From Alphaproteobacteria bacterium (GTDB lineage Bacteria; Pseudomonadota; Alphaproteobacteria; Puniceispirillales; Puniceispirillaceae): DNA of 5,370 nt. A program made the position numbers and the translations under genes. How positions within the stretch are numbered: position 1 is the first letter of the stretch; each line of letters begins with the position of its first letter. The notes under the pieces were generated by a model. The model had not been told where the DNA came from. It did not search any database and saw only the letters and a program-made list of their open reading frames with translations. Shown here piece after piece: positions 1 to 4,858 of the stretch. The stretch is taken from the NCBI GenBank assembly GCA_011525265.1, contig WTHV01000233.1, positions 1 through 5,370 of the forward strand, given 5' to 3'.

Positions 1-49
1 CCGCCCTTTCACGGCGGCAACACGGGTTCGAATCCCGTACGGGATGCCA
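1..49 (+). tRNA. tRNA-Glu (anticodon UUC), 5' part outside the window
   Basis: The window opens at the anticodon stem. Arms 1-5 (CCGCC) and 13-17 (GGCGG) enclose the 7-nt loop CTTTCAC with anticodon TTC at 8-10. The T arm follows (stem 22-26/34-38, loop TTCGAAT at 27-33), then the 3' acceptor strand 39-45, discriminator G46 and an encoded CCA at 47-49. The acceptor 5' strand and D arm lie upstream, so the other half of the acceptor stem cannot be checked. Loop and T arm match glutamate tRNAs well. Confidence 0.95.
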
Positions 50-66
50 TCGTTTGATAAAAAATT

Positions 67-90
67 GCAGCCTTTAGGGCTGCTTTTTTT
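67..90 (+). terminator. Intrinsic terminator behind tRNA-Glu
   Basis: Arms GCAGCC (67-72) and GGCTGC (78-83) pair perfectly around a 5-nt loop and are followed directly by seven T residues (84-90). It starts 17 nt after the tRNA CCA end, so it most likely ends the tRNA-Glu transcript and isolates it from the cysteine-rich gene that follows. Confidence 0.9.
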
Positions 91-98
91 ATGCGCTA

Positions 99-126
99 TT
101 GCCTCATAAAACTTATCCTCTATAAT
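99..126 (+). promoter_or_regulatory. Candidate sigma-70 promoter for the cysteine-rich small protein
   Basis: A perfect TATAAT lies at 121-126, with TTGCCT at 99-104 as a partial -35 (first three bases match) and a 16-bp spacer. Transcription would be expected to start about 7 nt after the -10 box, near 133-134, which is the A of the ATG at 134. The preceding terminator at 67-90 supports a new transcription unit here. Confidence 0.6.
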
Positions 127-133
127 TTAGATT

Positions 134-319
134 ATGAGTGCTGATATGACACATCGCTGTATTTTTTGCGGACAACCAGAACAGATTATTTGGGTGCATG
201 GTCATGGGCAATGCGCGCATTGTAAGACGAATTCTTTTCCCTGTTGTGATGGGGATGAATGTATCCCTGTAAAAGCGCCCCCTGCGAAAGGGGTGGAAAA
301 GGCTGAAAAGCCATCTTGA
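134..319 (+). CDS. Small cysteine-rich, zinc-ribbon-like protein (61 aa), function unknown
   Basis: The protein has seven cysteines: C9 and C12 (CxxC), C27 and C30 (CxxC), the pair C37-C38, and C43, plus histidines 22, 24 and 29 between the first two pairs. Two CxxC knuckles 15 residues apart are the layout of a zinc ribbon, so metal binding is a reasonable inference, but no ligand set is proven. The last 18 residues are Lys/Ala/Pro/Glu-rich and probably disordered. There is no signal peptide or membrane segment, so it is likely cytoplasmic. There is no Shine-Dalgarno sequence before the ATG at 134, and the only initiator signal is a TATAAT box 7 nt upstream. Translation from a leaderless mRNA would fit. 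The ATG at 146 (M5) is a possible alternative that keeps all cysteines. It resembles small conserved hypothetical proteins; I do not recognise a named family. Confidence 0.72.
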   Translation: MSADMTHRCIFCGQPEQIIWVHGHGQCAHCKTNSFPCCDGDECIPVKAPPAKGVEKAEKPS

Positions 320-344
320 AACTTATCATCGCTTTGCCTATAAG
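316..344 (+). promoter_or_regulatory. Strong candidate promoter for the 32-aa membrane peptide
   Basis: TTGAAA (316-321, 5 of 6 to the -35 consensus), a 17-bp spacer and TATAAG (339-344, 5 of 6 to the -10 consensus). The -35 overlaps the stop codon of the preceding gene (TGA at 317-319). The predicted start near 351 gives a leader of about 42 nt, which contains the Shine-Dalgarno sequence of the next small gene. Confidence 0.65.
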
Positions 345-392
345 CTAGGGTTAGCAAATCTATTCGCTTAACATATCGTAAGGGGCGCGGAA

Positions 393-491
393 ATGAACGA
401 AACACTCGGTATCGCATTGGTGGTTGGTTTTCCACTTGTACTTGTTGTCTTGATTTGGGCATTTGGCAAAATATCGGTTGAGCCAAAATAA
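393..491 (+). CDS. 32-residue single-helix membrane peptide, function unknown
   Basis: Residues 1-5 are polar (MNETL). A hydrophobic helix of about 19-20 residues (roughly 6-25, starting GIALVVG and ending IWAF) follows, then a short tail with two lysines (residues 26-32). This is a typical small single-pass membrane protein with a basic end, as in small subunits of respiratory oxidases or transporter regulators, but I cannot assign it to any of them. The case that it is a gene comes from its surroundings: a near-consensus promoter at 316-344, a Shine-Dalgarno TAAGGGG at 379-385 seven nt before the ATG, and a terminator at 518-546. It has its own transcription unit rather than being part of an operon. 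The lysine tail suggests, by the positive-inside rule, a cytoplasmic C-terminus. No minus-strand gene competes at this position. Confidence 0.68.
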   Translation: MNETLGIALVVGFPLVLVVLIWAFGKISVEPK

Positions 492-517
492 ACCTATTGA
501 AACATAATAGTTATTTT

Positions 518-546
518 AAACGTCTGATGTTATCAGGCGTTTTTTT
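518..546 (+). terminator. Intrinsic terminator between convergent genes
   Basis: Left arm 518-527 (AAACGTCTGA) pairs with 533-542 (TCAGGCGTTT) around the 5-nt loop TGTTA, with one G-U wobble at 523/537. A T run spans 540-546. It fits termination of the 32-codon gene on the plus strand. It also sits just beyond the end of the minus-strand Fe-S scaffold gene, but read that way the wobble becomes an A-C mismatch and only three T residues follow, so it would be a weaker terminator in that direction. Confidence 0.85.
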
Positions 547-550
547 ATGC

Positions 551-961
551 CTATTTTTGGGCAATCGCTTTGTGAAATGCGGTGAAGGCTAATGTGGCGC
601 ATTTATGACGGTTGCGCACCTCTTGCAACGGAGTGAAGGGCCTCAAAGCCTCATCGCCGCCATTATCTGCCGGTGCGTTAAGAAAGGCTGCGAAATCATC
701 AGATAGGCGTGATATATCAGCCACCTCGCATGAGCGTGCTTGTTGATATAACAATCCAGCACCTGCCTCGCATAGCGCACAGCCACTTACCGCAATATGA
801 ATATCGCTAATCTGATTATTTGTTATATGAAGATCAAGATGTATCTCATCACCACAGCTTGTGTTTTTAACCGTTGCGTGATGTGTTGGATGAGCTATCG
901 TATGGCTTGTACTAACCGCTCTTGCAAGGGCTAGAATTTGTGACTGATATAGCTCATCCAT
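551..961 (-). CDS. SufU/IscU-type iron-sulfur cluster assembly scaffold protein
   Basis: This is a 136-residue protein of the NifU N-terminal (IscU/SufU) family, which accepts sulfur from a cysteine desulfurase and supports Fe-S cluster building in the cytoplasm. The signature residues are visible: C36-G-D38, C61 in GCALCEAGAG, and C121 in HKCATLAF. Spacings of 25 (C36-C61) and 60 (C61-C121) closely match Bacillus subtilis SufU (C41, D43, C66, C128), where C41, D43, C66 and C128 bind zinc. The HKCATLAF ending matches the family's KCATLxW-type C-terminal motif. Odd point: C64, three residues after C61, stands where the SufU motif usually has Ser (GCSIS), and a further C78 is present. The gene starts 19 nt after the 45-residue membrane protein gene and is probably translated from the same mRNA. 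The Shine-Dalgarno is weak (AAAAG just before ATG). No desulfurase or other suf/isc gene is in the window, so whether it is scaffold or sulfur carrier is open. Confidence 0.85.
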   Translation of the reverse strand: MDELYQSQILALARAVSTSHTIAHPTHHATVKNTSCGDEIHLDLHITNNQISDIHIAVSGCALCEAGAGLLYQQARSCEVADISRLSDDFAAFLNAPADNGGDEALRPFTPLQEVRNRHKCATLAFTAFHKAIAQK

Positions 962-980
962 CTTTTGTTATATGTGTGAC

Positions 981-1118
981 TTATTGGCCAAATAGCAGGG
1001 CTGCGATTGCCAAAACGGCAATGCCATAGCCTAGATAAATTGTCCAATGTGTCGTGTTGTACACATTTTCTTCAGGCACGCCGGCTGGACGTGCTTTTTG
1101 TTCTGTTTTTGAAGCCAT
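981..1118 (-). CDS. 45-residue single-helix membrane protein, function unknown
   Basis: A hydrophilic N-terminal half (residues 1-24, with K4, K8, R10 and E6, E16, E17) is followed by one hydrophobic helix at roughly 25-43 (WTIYLGYG through AALLF), ending two residues later in GQ. The ATG is preceded by a strong purine run (AGGGGGAAG, minus strand, about 1125-1133), supporting real translation. It lies between nhaA (48 nt upstream) and the Fe-S scaffold gene (19 nt downstream) on the same strand, so co-transcription is plausible. Small tail-anchored subunits of this shape occur in respiratory oxidases and transporters, but I recognise no family, and a partnership with NhaA is only a positional guess. 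No competing gene covers this gap. Confidence 0.72.
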   Translation of the reverse strand: MASKTEQKARPAGVPEENVYNTTHWTIYLGYGIAVLAIAALLFGQ

Positions 1119-1166
1119 TGGTAACTTCCCCCTACCTGTAATGTCTTACCTTTAATTGTACCAATT

Positions 1167-2411
1167 TTAATCTTGTTTTTCTACTTTGAAAATGCGTCCT
1201 GCCAGTAATGATAGGAATACCGCACCAAAGGAGAACAACGCCCCCATTTTTGCCGCGTCTTGCACAGGTCCTGGCCCAAAGGCAACGGCAGAAATGAATA
1301 ATGAGACTGTGAAACCAATCGCTGCGATGAAGCCAATAATAATCAGATGGTTCAAACGCATACCCTCTGGCATACCAAGCCCCAAAGGCCCAGCGGCAAG
1401 CCAGCCCATGATGAAAATACCAATTGGCTTACCAATGATAAGACCAGCAAGAACAAGCCATGTCGCATCCCCAATCGCTGAGAATGTCACACCTGCATTG
1501 GCAAATCCGAAAAGTAGTAGAATAAATTCAACTGGGACTTTCATCTTATGTTCGATGTCGTTCAGCAAATCATGTTGGTCAAGCTTCTTAGTATCAAACA
1601 TCCCAAATGTGATATCAGCATGCGGGATTGTCACAACAATAGGCAATAGGCCAAGAGCCGGGTGAATGCCTGCCTGTTGGAAGCCAAACCAGCTACCACA
1701 ACCAGCGATAAGATATGGCCAGAAGCCAAGCTTTTCCGCAATGGTAGTATAATGGCGATCACCGCGTGATGCATCAAGCATGCGTGGCAGACGATTTGCG
1801 AGGAAATAAACAGCAATGGCAGATGCTACAGACAAGCCAAGCCATTGTGGTGCCAAATCACCTTGAGGATAGAAAATCGCTAGGATAATCAAACCACAAG
1901 CATCATCAGCAATTGCTAATAAAAGCAAAAAGCCAACCGCCGGATGACGTGCGCCAAATACGATACGTGCAACAAGATATGAAAAGGCGATATCAGTGGC
2001 TGTTGGGATAGCCCACCCATTTGCAAGAACAGCAAATTTACCAAGCAAGAAAGCACCAGCAAGATAAATACCAATAGGGCCAAGCATACCACCCGCTGTT
2101 GCAATAAGCGGTGTCAGTGCTTTTCGACCTCTAAGAGAGCCATTTTTTAGGATAACCGCTTCCCAGACTTCCTTACCAGCCATCGCAAAGAATAATGCCA
2201 TCAAGACATCATTAATCAGATAATGCAGTGTCAGCGTTCTATGACCATCATGAAGATGACCAACAGGGCTATGTTCTATAAGAACCATATCCACAAGGTG
2301 GTGATAGCTGTCATAGTCAACATTTGCCCAGATAAGAGCGCTAACAGCGCCTATAATCAGCAAAAGTGAATATTCTTGAACGAAATTCCAAACTTTATAT
2401 GACCTTGCCAT
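1167..2411 (-). CDS. nhaA: Na+/H+ antiporter NhaA
   Basis: NhaA expels Na+ (or Li+) in exchange for protons across the inner membrane, giving salt and alkaline pH tolerance. The 414-residue length and the series of about 12 hydrophobic segments are normal for the family. Functional residues align by motif with E. coli NhaA: D140 in WAIPTATDIAF (E. coli D133), D169-D170 in AIADD (D163-D164, the ion site), and K328 in IGKPIGI (K300). PVEFILLLFGFANAGV (293-308) and IGFTVSLFI (365-373) are further family marks. The helix 2 motif reads NDVLMALFFAMAGKEVW (67-83), where classical NhaA has GLEVK, and DDACG replaces DDLGA. This marks a divergent but intact subfamily that I associate with alphaproteobacteria. 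The start has a Shine-Dalgarno AGGGGA about 11 nt before the ATG. A candidate promoter and inverted repeat lie upstream in the 94-bp gap shared with the divergent deacetylase gene. Confidence 0.97.
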   Translation of the reverse strand: MARSYKVWNFVQEYSLLLIIGAVSALIWANVDYDSYHHLVDMVLIEHSPVGHLHDGHRTLTLHYLINDVLMALFFAMAGKEVWEAVILKNGSLRGRKALTPLIATAGGMLGPIGIYLAGAFLLGKFAVLANGWAIPTATDIAFSYLVARIVFGARHPAVGFLLLLAIADDACGLIILAIFYPQGDLAPQWLGLSVASAIAVYFLANRLPRMLDASRGDRHYTTIAEKLGFWPYLIAGCGSWFGFQQAGIHPALGLLPIVVTIPHADITFGMFDTKKLDQHDLLNDIEHKMKVPVEFILLLFGFANAGVTFSAIGDATWLVLAGLIIGKPIGIFIMGWLAAGPLGLGMPEGMRLNHLIIIGFIAAIGFTVSLFISAVAFGPGPVQDAAKMGALFSFGAVFLSLLAGRIFKVEKQD

Positions 2412-2441
2412 TTGGCGTATTTCCCCTAAGTCGATTACGTT

Positions 2442-2463
2442 GCGTGACCAGACGCGGTCACGC
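2442..2463. promoter_or_regulatory. 8-bp inverted repeat in the nhaA/deacetylase divergent gap
   Basis: Arms GCGTGACC (2442-2449) and GGTCACGC (2456-2463) are perfect inverted copies with a 6-bp spacer. They lie a few bases inside the predicted nhaA transcript and upstream of the deacetylase gene. As DNA this could be an operator acting on one or both genes; as RNA it would form a GC-rich stem in the nhaA leader about 17 nt before the Shine-Dalgarno. There is no T run, so it is not an intrinsic terminator. Confidence 0.55.
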
Positions 2464-2472
2464 CATTATGCT

Positions 2473-2502
2473 TTTATATAGGTAATTGGGTTTTACAAGC
2501 AA
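2473..2502 (-). promoter_or_regulatory. Candidate nhaA promoter
   Basis: On the minus strand, TTGCTT (2502-2497) is followed by 18 bp and TATAAA (2478-2473, 5 of 6 to the -10 consensus). The predicted start near 2466 would give a leader of about 55 nt, with the inverted repeat at its 5' end. The -35 matches only the TTG core and overlaps the last bases before the divergent deacetylase start codon. Confidence 0.45.
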
Positions 2503-2505
2503 CAG

Positions 2506-3579
2506 ATGAGCAGTGGAAAAAACATATTTTTCGGCAGTGATATTTTTCGAAATTCACTCTATGGGGACAATCACCCTTTGAATATTGCGCGCGTTTGGCC
2601 TGCTATCGATATCTGCCGCGCAGAGGGCTGGCTTGATGAAGAGACATATCACGAGATAAAACCTGCCTCAGAGGCTGTGTTAGCGCAGTTTCACGATGAG
2701 GCGTATGTTGCCGCGCTATCCTATGCACAACGACACCAAACATTGCCAGAAGCGCTTAAAGATCAATTTCATATTGGCAGGGCCAGTAACCCTATCTTCA
2801 AAGAAGTCTATGAGCGGCCAGCGACAGCCGCTAATGCGTCACTGATCGGCGCAAAATGGTTAATCGAAGGGCGTGCTGATACTGTCTATAATCCGTCTGG
2901 TGGCACGCATCATGGCAGAAAAAACAAAGCAAATGGCTTTTGTTTTGTGAATGACCCTGCCATTGCCCTTGATGTATTAGCAGATGAGGGGCAGGGCACC
3001 ATTACCTATATTGATATTGACGCTCATCATTGTGATGGGGTGCAAGATTGGCATAGTGATAATCCACAAATTCAAATTATCTCTATTCATCAGTCAGATT
3101 TATGGCCACGCACAGGCAGCCAAGATGATAAAGGCGGGGGGAATGCGCATAATTTTACCTTGCCGCCAGAATCAGGGGATACAGCTTTAAAAGCGCTCAT
3201 GACGGATATCATAATACCGCTTATCACAGCGCATAAGCCATCCTATTTGGTTCTGCAAGCAGGCGCAGATGGTCATAGGCATGATCCGCAATCAAAATTG
3301 GCCTATAGTTTACAGGGTTATTGGCAGGTTATTGAGATGATTTTAGCCATAGATTGCCCAAAGCTTGTCCTAGGTGGGGGCGGTTATAACCCGTATATTA
3401 CGGCAAAGGCATGGGCAGGCATTTGGCCATTAATCACAAAACAGCTATCCTCAGAGGCACTTGCCAATTTACCTTTATCACAGGCTTCATCTCATCTGTT
3501 AAAACAGCTATCATGGCATCACCGCCTTGGGCGCAACCCACCTGATACGTGGTTTTCCCATTTTGGCGATAAGGGTTAA
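2506..3579 (+). CDS. Histone deacetylase superfamily zinc amidohydrolase (AcuC/HDLP-like)
   Basis: This is a 357-residue single-domain member of the arginase/deacetylase fold that removes acetyl groups from lysine or related amines; it probably acts in the cytoplasm. All catalytic residues of Aquifex HDLP can be aligned: the His pair H135-H136 in GGTHHG, D170 and zinc ligands D172 and H174 in YIDIDAHHCDGVQ, D177, the third zinc ligand D255 in QAGADGH, and catalytic tyrosine Y294 in GGGGYNP. GFCFVND (144-150) and SIHQS (193-197) are further family marks. It should be an active enzyme. Bacterial relatives include AcuC, which deacetylates acetyl-CoA synthetase, and acetylpolyamine hydrolases; no acs gene is in the window, so the substrate is open. 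The N-terminus (FFGSDIFRNS, YGDNHPL) looks complete. The start has no clear Shine-Dalgarno. The DUF192 gene follows after 15 nt. Confidence 0.95.
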   Translation: MSSGKNIFFGSDIFRNSLYGDNHPLNIARVWPAIDICRAEGWLDEETYHEIKPASEAVLAQFHDEAYVAALSYAQRHQTLPEALKDQFHIGRASNPIFKEVYERPATAANASLIGAKWLIEGRADTVYNPSGGTHHGRKNKANGFCFVNDPAIALDVLADEGQGTITYIDIDAHHCDGVQDWHSDNPQIQIISIHQSDLWPRTGSQDDKGGGNAHNFTLPPESGDTALKALMTDIIIPLITAHKPSYLVLQAGADGHRHDPQSKLAYSLQGYWQVIEMILAIDCPKLVLGGGGYNPYITAKAWAGIWPLITKQLSSEALANLPLSQASSHLLKQLSWHHRLGRNPPDTWFSHFGDKG

Positions 3580-3594
3580 GCATAAAGGATAGCT

Positions 3595-4080
3595 ATGAGG
3601 CAGAGATTCTCGTTCATAAAGGCCATAATCCTATCTTTGTGTCTTGTCTTTGCGGCGTCATCTTATGGTATGGCACAACAAAAGACATCAGAGCATGGGT
3701 TCGCCCTTGGGGTATTAAAATTACAAACGCAAAGTAATGATAAGCTCTCACTGGTGGTTGAGCTTGCGACCACCACAGCAGAGCGTGGCAAGGGCTTAAT
3801 GCATCGTTCAGCCCTTACTGATAGCGATGGGATGCTATTTCTTTGGCCAGATAAGGCTGTGCGGCAATTTTGGATGAAAAATACACCGCTTTCGCTTGAT
3901 ATTCTATTCTTTGATTCGGACGGTATCCTTGTGCATGAGGCTTTGAGGCAAACACCATTTTCGACCGATCTCATATCTTCTTTATTGCCAGTACAATATG
4001 TTCTGGAACTTCCCGCAGGGCGTGCAACAAGTCTTGGTATAGAAATTGGGACGCAAATAACAAAAGTGCCGCATCGCTAA
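3595..4080 (+). CDS. Secreted DUF192 family protein
   Basis: A Sec signal peptide is clear: basic MRQRF, F and K to residue 9, a hydrophobic core at about 10-20, and a likely cut after A27 in YGMA/QQ. The mature part is one DUF192 domain with its typical marks: ERGKGLMHR (63-71), GMLFLWP (79-85), FWMKNTPLSLDILFF (92-106) and VLELPAGRA (136-144). Family members are small compact beta-rich proteins, many exported, with no generally accepted biochemical role, so none is assigned. At 161 residues the length is usual for the signal-peptide form. Shine-Dalgarno AAGGA (3585-3589) lies 5 nt before the ATG. The 15-nt gap to the upstream deacetylase suggests a shared mRNA, but a cytoplasmic enzyme and an exported protein need not work together. 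Confidence 0.92.
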   Translation: MRQRFSFIKAIILSLCLVFAASSYGMAQQKTSEHGFALGVLKLQTQSNDKLSLVVELATTTAERGKGLMHRSALTDSDGMLFLWPDKAVRQFWMKNTPLSLDILFFDSDGILVHEALRQTPFSTDLISSLLPVQYVLELPAGRATSLGIEIGTQITKVPHR

Positions 4081-4103
4081 AGCATAATTTTAAAAAAACT
4101 TTC

Positions 4104-4129
4104 AAAAACCTTCGAAAAAGGCGTTTTTT
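4104..4129 (+). terminator. Weak candidate terminator after the DUF192 gene
   Basis: AAAAACCTT (4104-4112) can pair with AAGG (4118-4121) and, across a two-base bulge (CG), with the T run at 4124-4129. The core stem is only 4 bp plus A-T pairs, so termination may be incomplete. It is the only hairpin followed by a T run before tRNA-Pro. Confidence 0.4.
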
Positions 4130-4140
4130 GCACTTGCAAA
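4127..4140. repeat. Near-perfect palindrome upstream of tRNA-Pro
   Basis: TTTGCA (4127-4132) and TGCAAA (4135-4140) are perfect inverted copies separated by 2 bp. The element overlaps both the end of the weak terminator T run and the possible -35 box of tRNA-Pro, so it could be an operator or simply chance in AT-rich DNA. Confidence 0.4.
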
Positions 4141-4163
4141 TCTCATCTCATTAGGTGTAAACA
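4134..4163 (+). promoter_or_regulatory. Possible tRNA-Pro promoter
   Basis: TTGCAA (4134-4139), an 18-bp spacer and TAAACA (4158-4163). Transcription would start about 4170, three nt before the mature tRNA. The -10 match is poor (3 of 6); the placement and the TTG core are the main support. Confidence 0.3.
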
Positions 4164-4172
4164 AGCCACAGT

Positions 4173-4249
<77 letters not shown>

Positions 4250-4329
4250 TTTTCCTGATAATTTTGATTGATTTTTGTGACATCTATTGATGTAGTCGGC
4301 GCGCATTCTTAACCTTTTGCGCTATGTCG

Positions 4330-4671
4330 CTATTTGCAATAGTGACCAAAGATTGGTGCCAAATCATTGGCTCTTTTAACGGCCTTGCTATAATTTTTAA
4401 AATTTTCTTCTGCTCTATGGCGATTGATATCGTCAATATCTGATTGAAGCATCTCTTCTAGATGCAAACAAAGGTGCGGTTTTTTTTCATTCATAGCGTC
4501 TTGATCACTAGCCTGTGCCTCTGGATGGGCAAAGGCATAGCTGACAGATAAAAGAAGCGAGCCACAGATGCCAGCAGTCCAAAGCGCTTTGCGTAATACT
4601 CTAGCGCGTTGTCGTCTGGTTGGTGTCACTCTCGCTATACCATTTGTTAAATGTGGGAAATGCACTTCCAT
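4330..4671 (-). CDS. Small exported or membrane-anchored two-cysteine protein, function unknown
   Basis: The chosen start gives 113 residues. A basic N-region (RRQRARVLRK, 19-28) precedes a hydrophobic stretch (about 29-47), and AFA/HP at 46-50 is a good signal peptidase site, leaving a mature part of about 65 residues. That part is charged, has Cys at 68 and 112 that could form a disulfide, and between them a predicted helical stretch (LEEMLQSDIDDINRH and following). No family is recognised. The frame stays open back to 4749, but the ATG at 4671 has the better Shine-Dalgarno (AGGGGA, 6-nt gap), and a candidate promoter at 4721-4749 would exclude the longest form. The ATG at 4701 (adding 10 residues) has AAGGGA at a 10-nt gap and remains possible. 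The unusually long N-region (28 residues) could instead make the segment an uncleaved anchor. The gene converges on tRNA-Pro with an 80-bp gap. Confidence 0.72.
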   Translation of the reverse strand: MEVHFPHLTNGIARVTPTRRQRARVLRKALWTAGICGSLLLSVSYAFAHPEAQASDQDAMNEKKPHLCLHLEEMLQSDIDDINRHRAEENFKNYSKAVKRANDLAPIFGHYCK

Positions 4672-4677
4672 ATTTGG

Positions 4678-4683
4678 TCCCCT
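4678..4683 (-). promoter_or_regulatory. Ribosome binding site deciding the start at 4671
   Basis: The minus strand reads AGGGGA six nt before the ATG at 4671. The in-frame ATG further upstream (4701) has a similar motif but at a 10-nt gap, and the ATG at 4749 has none, so the shorter protein is preferred. Confidence 0.6.
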
Positions 4684-4720
4684 ATGGTCTTTTTGATTCA
4701 TACGAGATACATCCCTTATT

Positions 4721-4749
4721 TGTTTAATTTTTAGCGATTTTGATCTCAA
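4721..4749 (-). promoter_or_regulatory. Candidate promoter of the two-cysteine protein gene
   Basis: On the minus strand, TTGAGA (4749-4744, 5 of 6 to -35) is followed by 17 bp and TAAACA (4726-4721, 3 of 6 to -10). Transcription would begin near 4714, giving a leader of about 42 nt to the ATG at 4671. The -10 is weak but resembles the one proposed for tRNA-Pro. Confidence 0.4.
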
Positions 4750-4858
4750 AGGCTGTATTGAAAATCATCTATGTTCCTATTTTGTTCTAAACCATAAGCA
4801 TCTGCATCGTCAAATAAAAGAAGACAGATTGGCAGGCAGGCAGAATTGGCGCTGACCG

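Noticed and set aside
202..486. 94-residue open frame on the minus strand
   Set aside because: It overlaps both plus-strand small genes, has no ribosome binding site and a non-protein-like composition. The plus-strand reading has promoters and a terminator that explain the region better.
1186..1665. 159-residue open frame on the plus strand
   Set aside because: It lies fully antisense inside nhaA, whose motifs are unmistakable, and its translation is a Pro/Ser-rich shadow.
1631..2104. Two short minus-strand frames at 1631-1816 and 1916-2104
   Set aside because: They are other-frame shadows within nhaA without ribosome binding sites.
2984..3190. 68-residue frame on the plus strand
   Set aside because: It lies in another frame inside the deacetylase gene, across its zinc-ligand motif.
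3663..3974. 103-residue minus-strand frame
   Set aside because: It is antisense within the DUF192 gene, whose family motifs identify the true frame.
4280..4293. ACATC-TATT-GATGT hairpin between tRNA-Pro and the convergent gene
   Set aside because: The 5-bp AT-rich stem has no T run on either strand, so it is not a convincing terminator.
4672..4749. N-terminal extension of the two-cysteine protein to 4749
   Set aside because: The ATG at 4749 has no Shine-Dalgarno and overlaps a candidate -35 box, while the ATG at 4671 has a well-placed AGGGGA.
4831..4843. GGCA triplicate (GGCAGGCAGGCAG)
   Set aside because: It is three units of 4 bp, too short to support a functional repeat or slippage site by itself.
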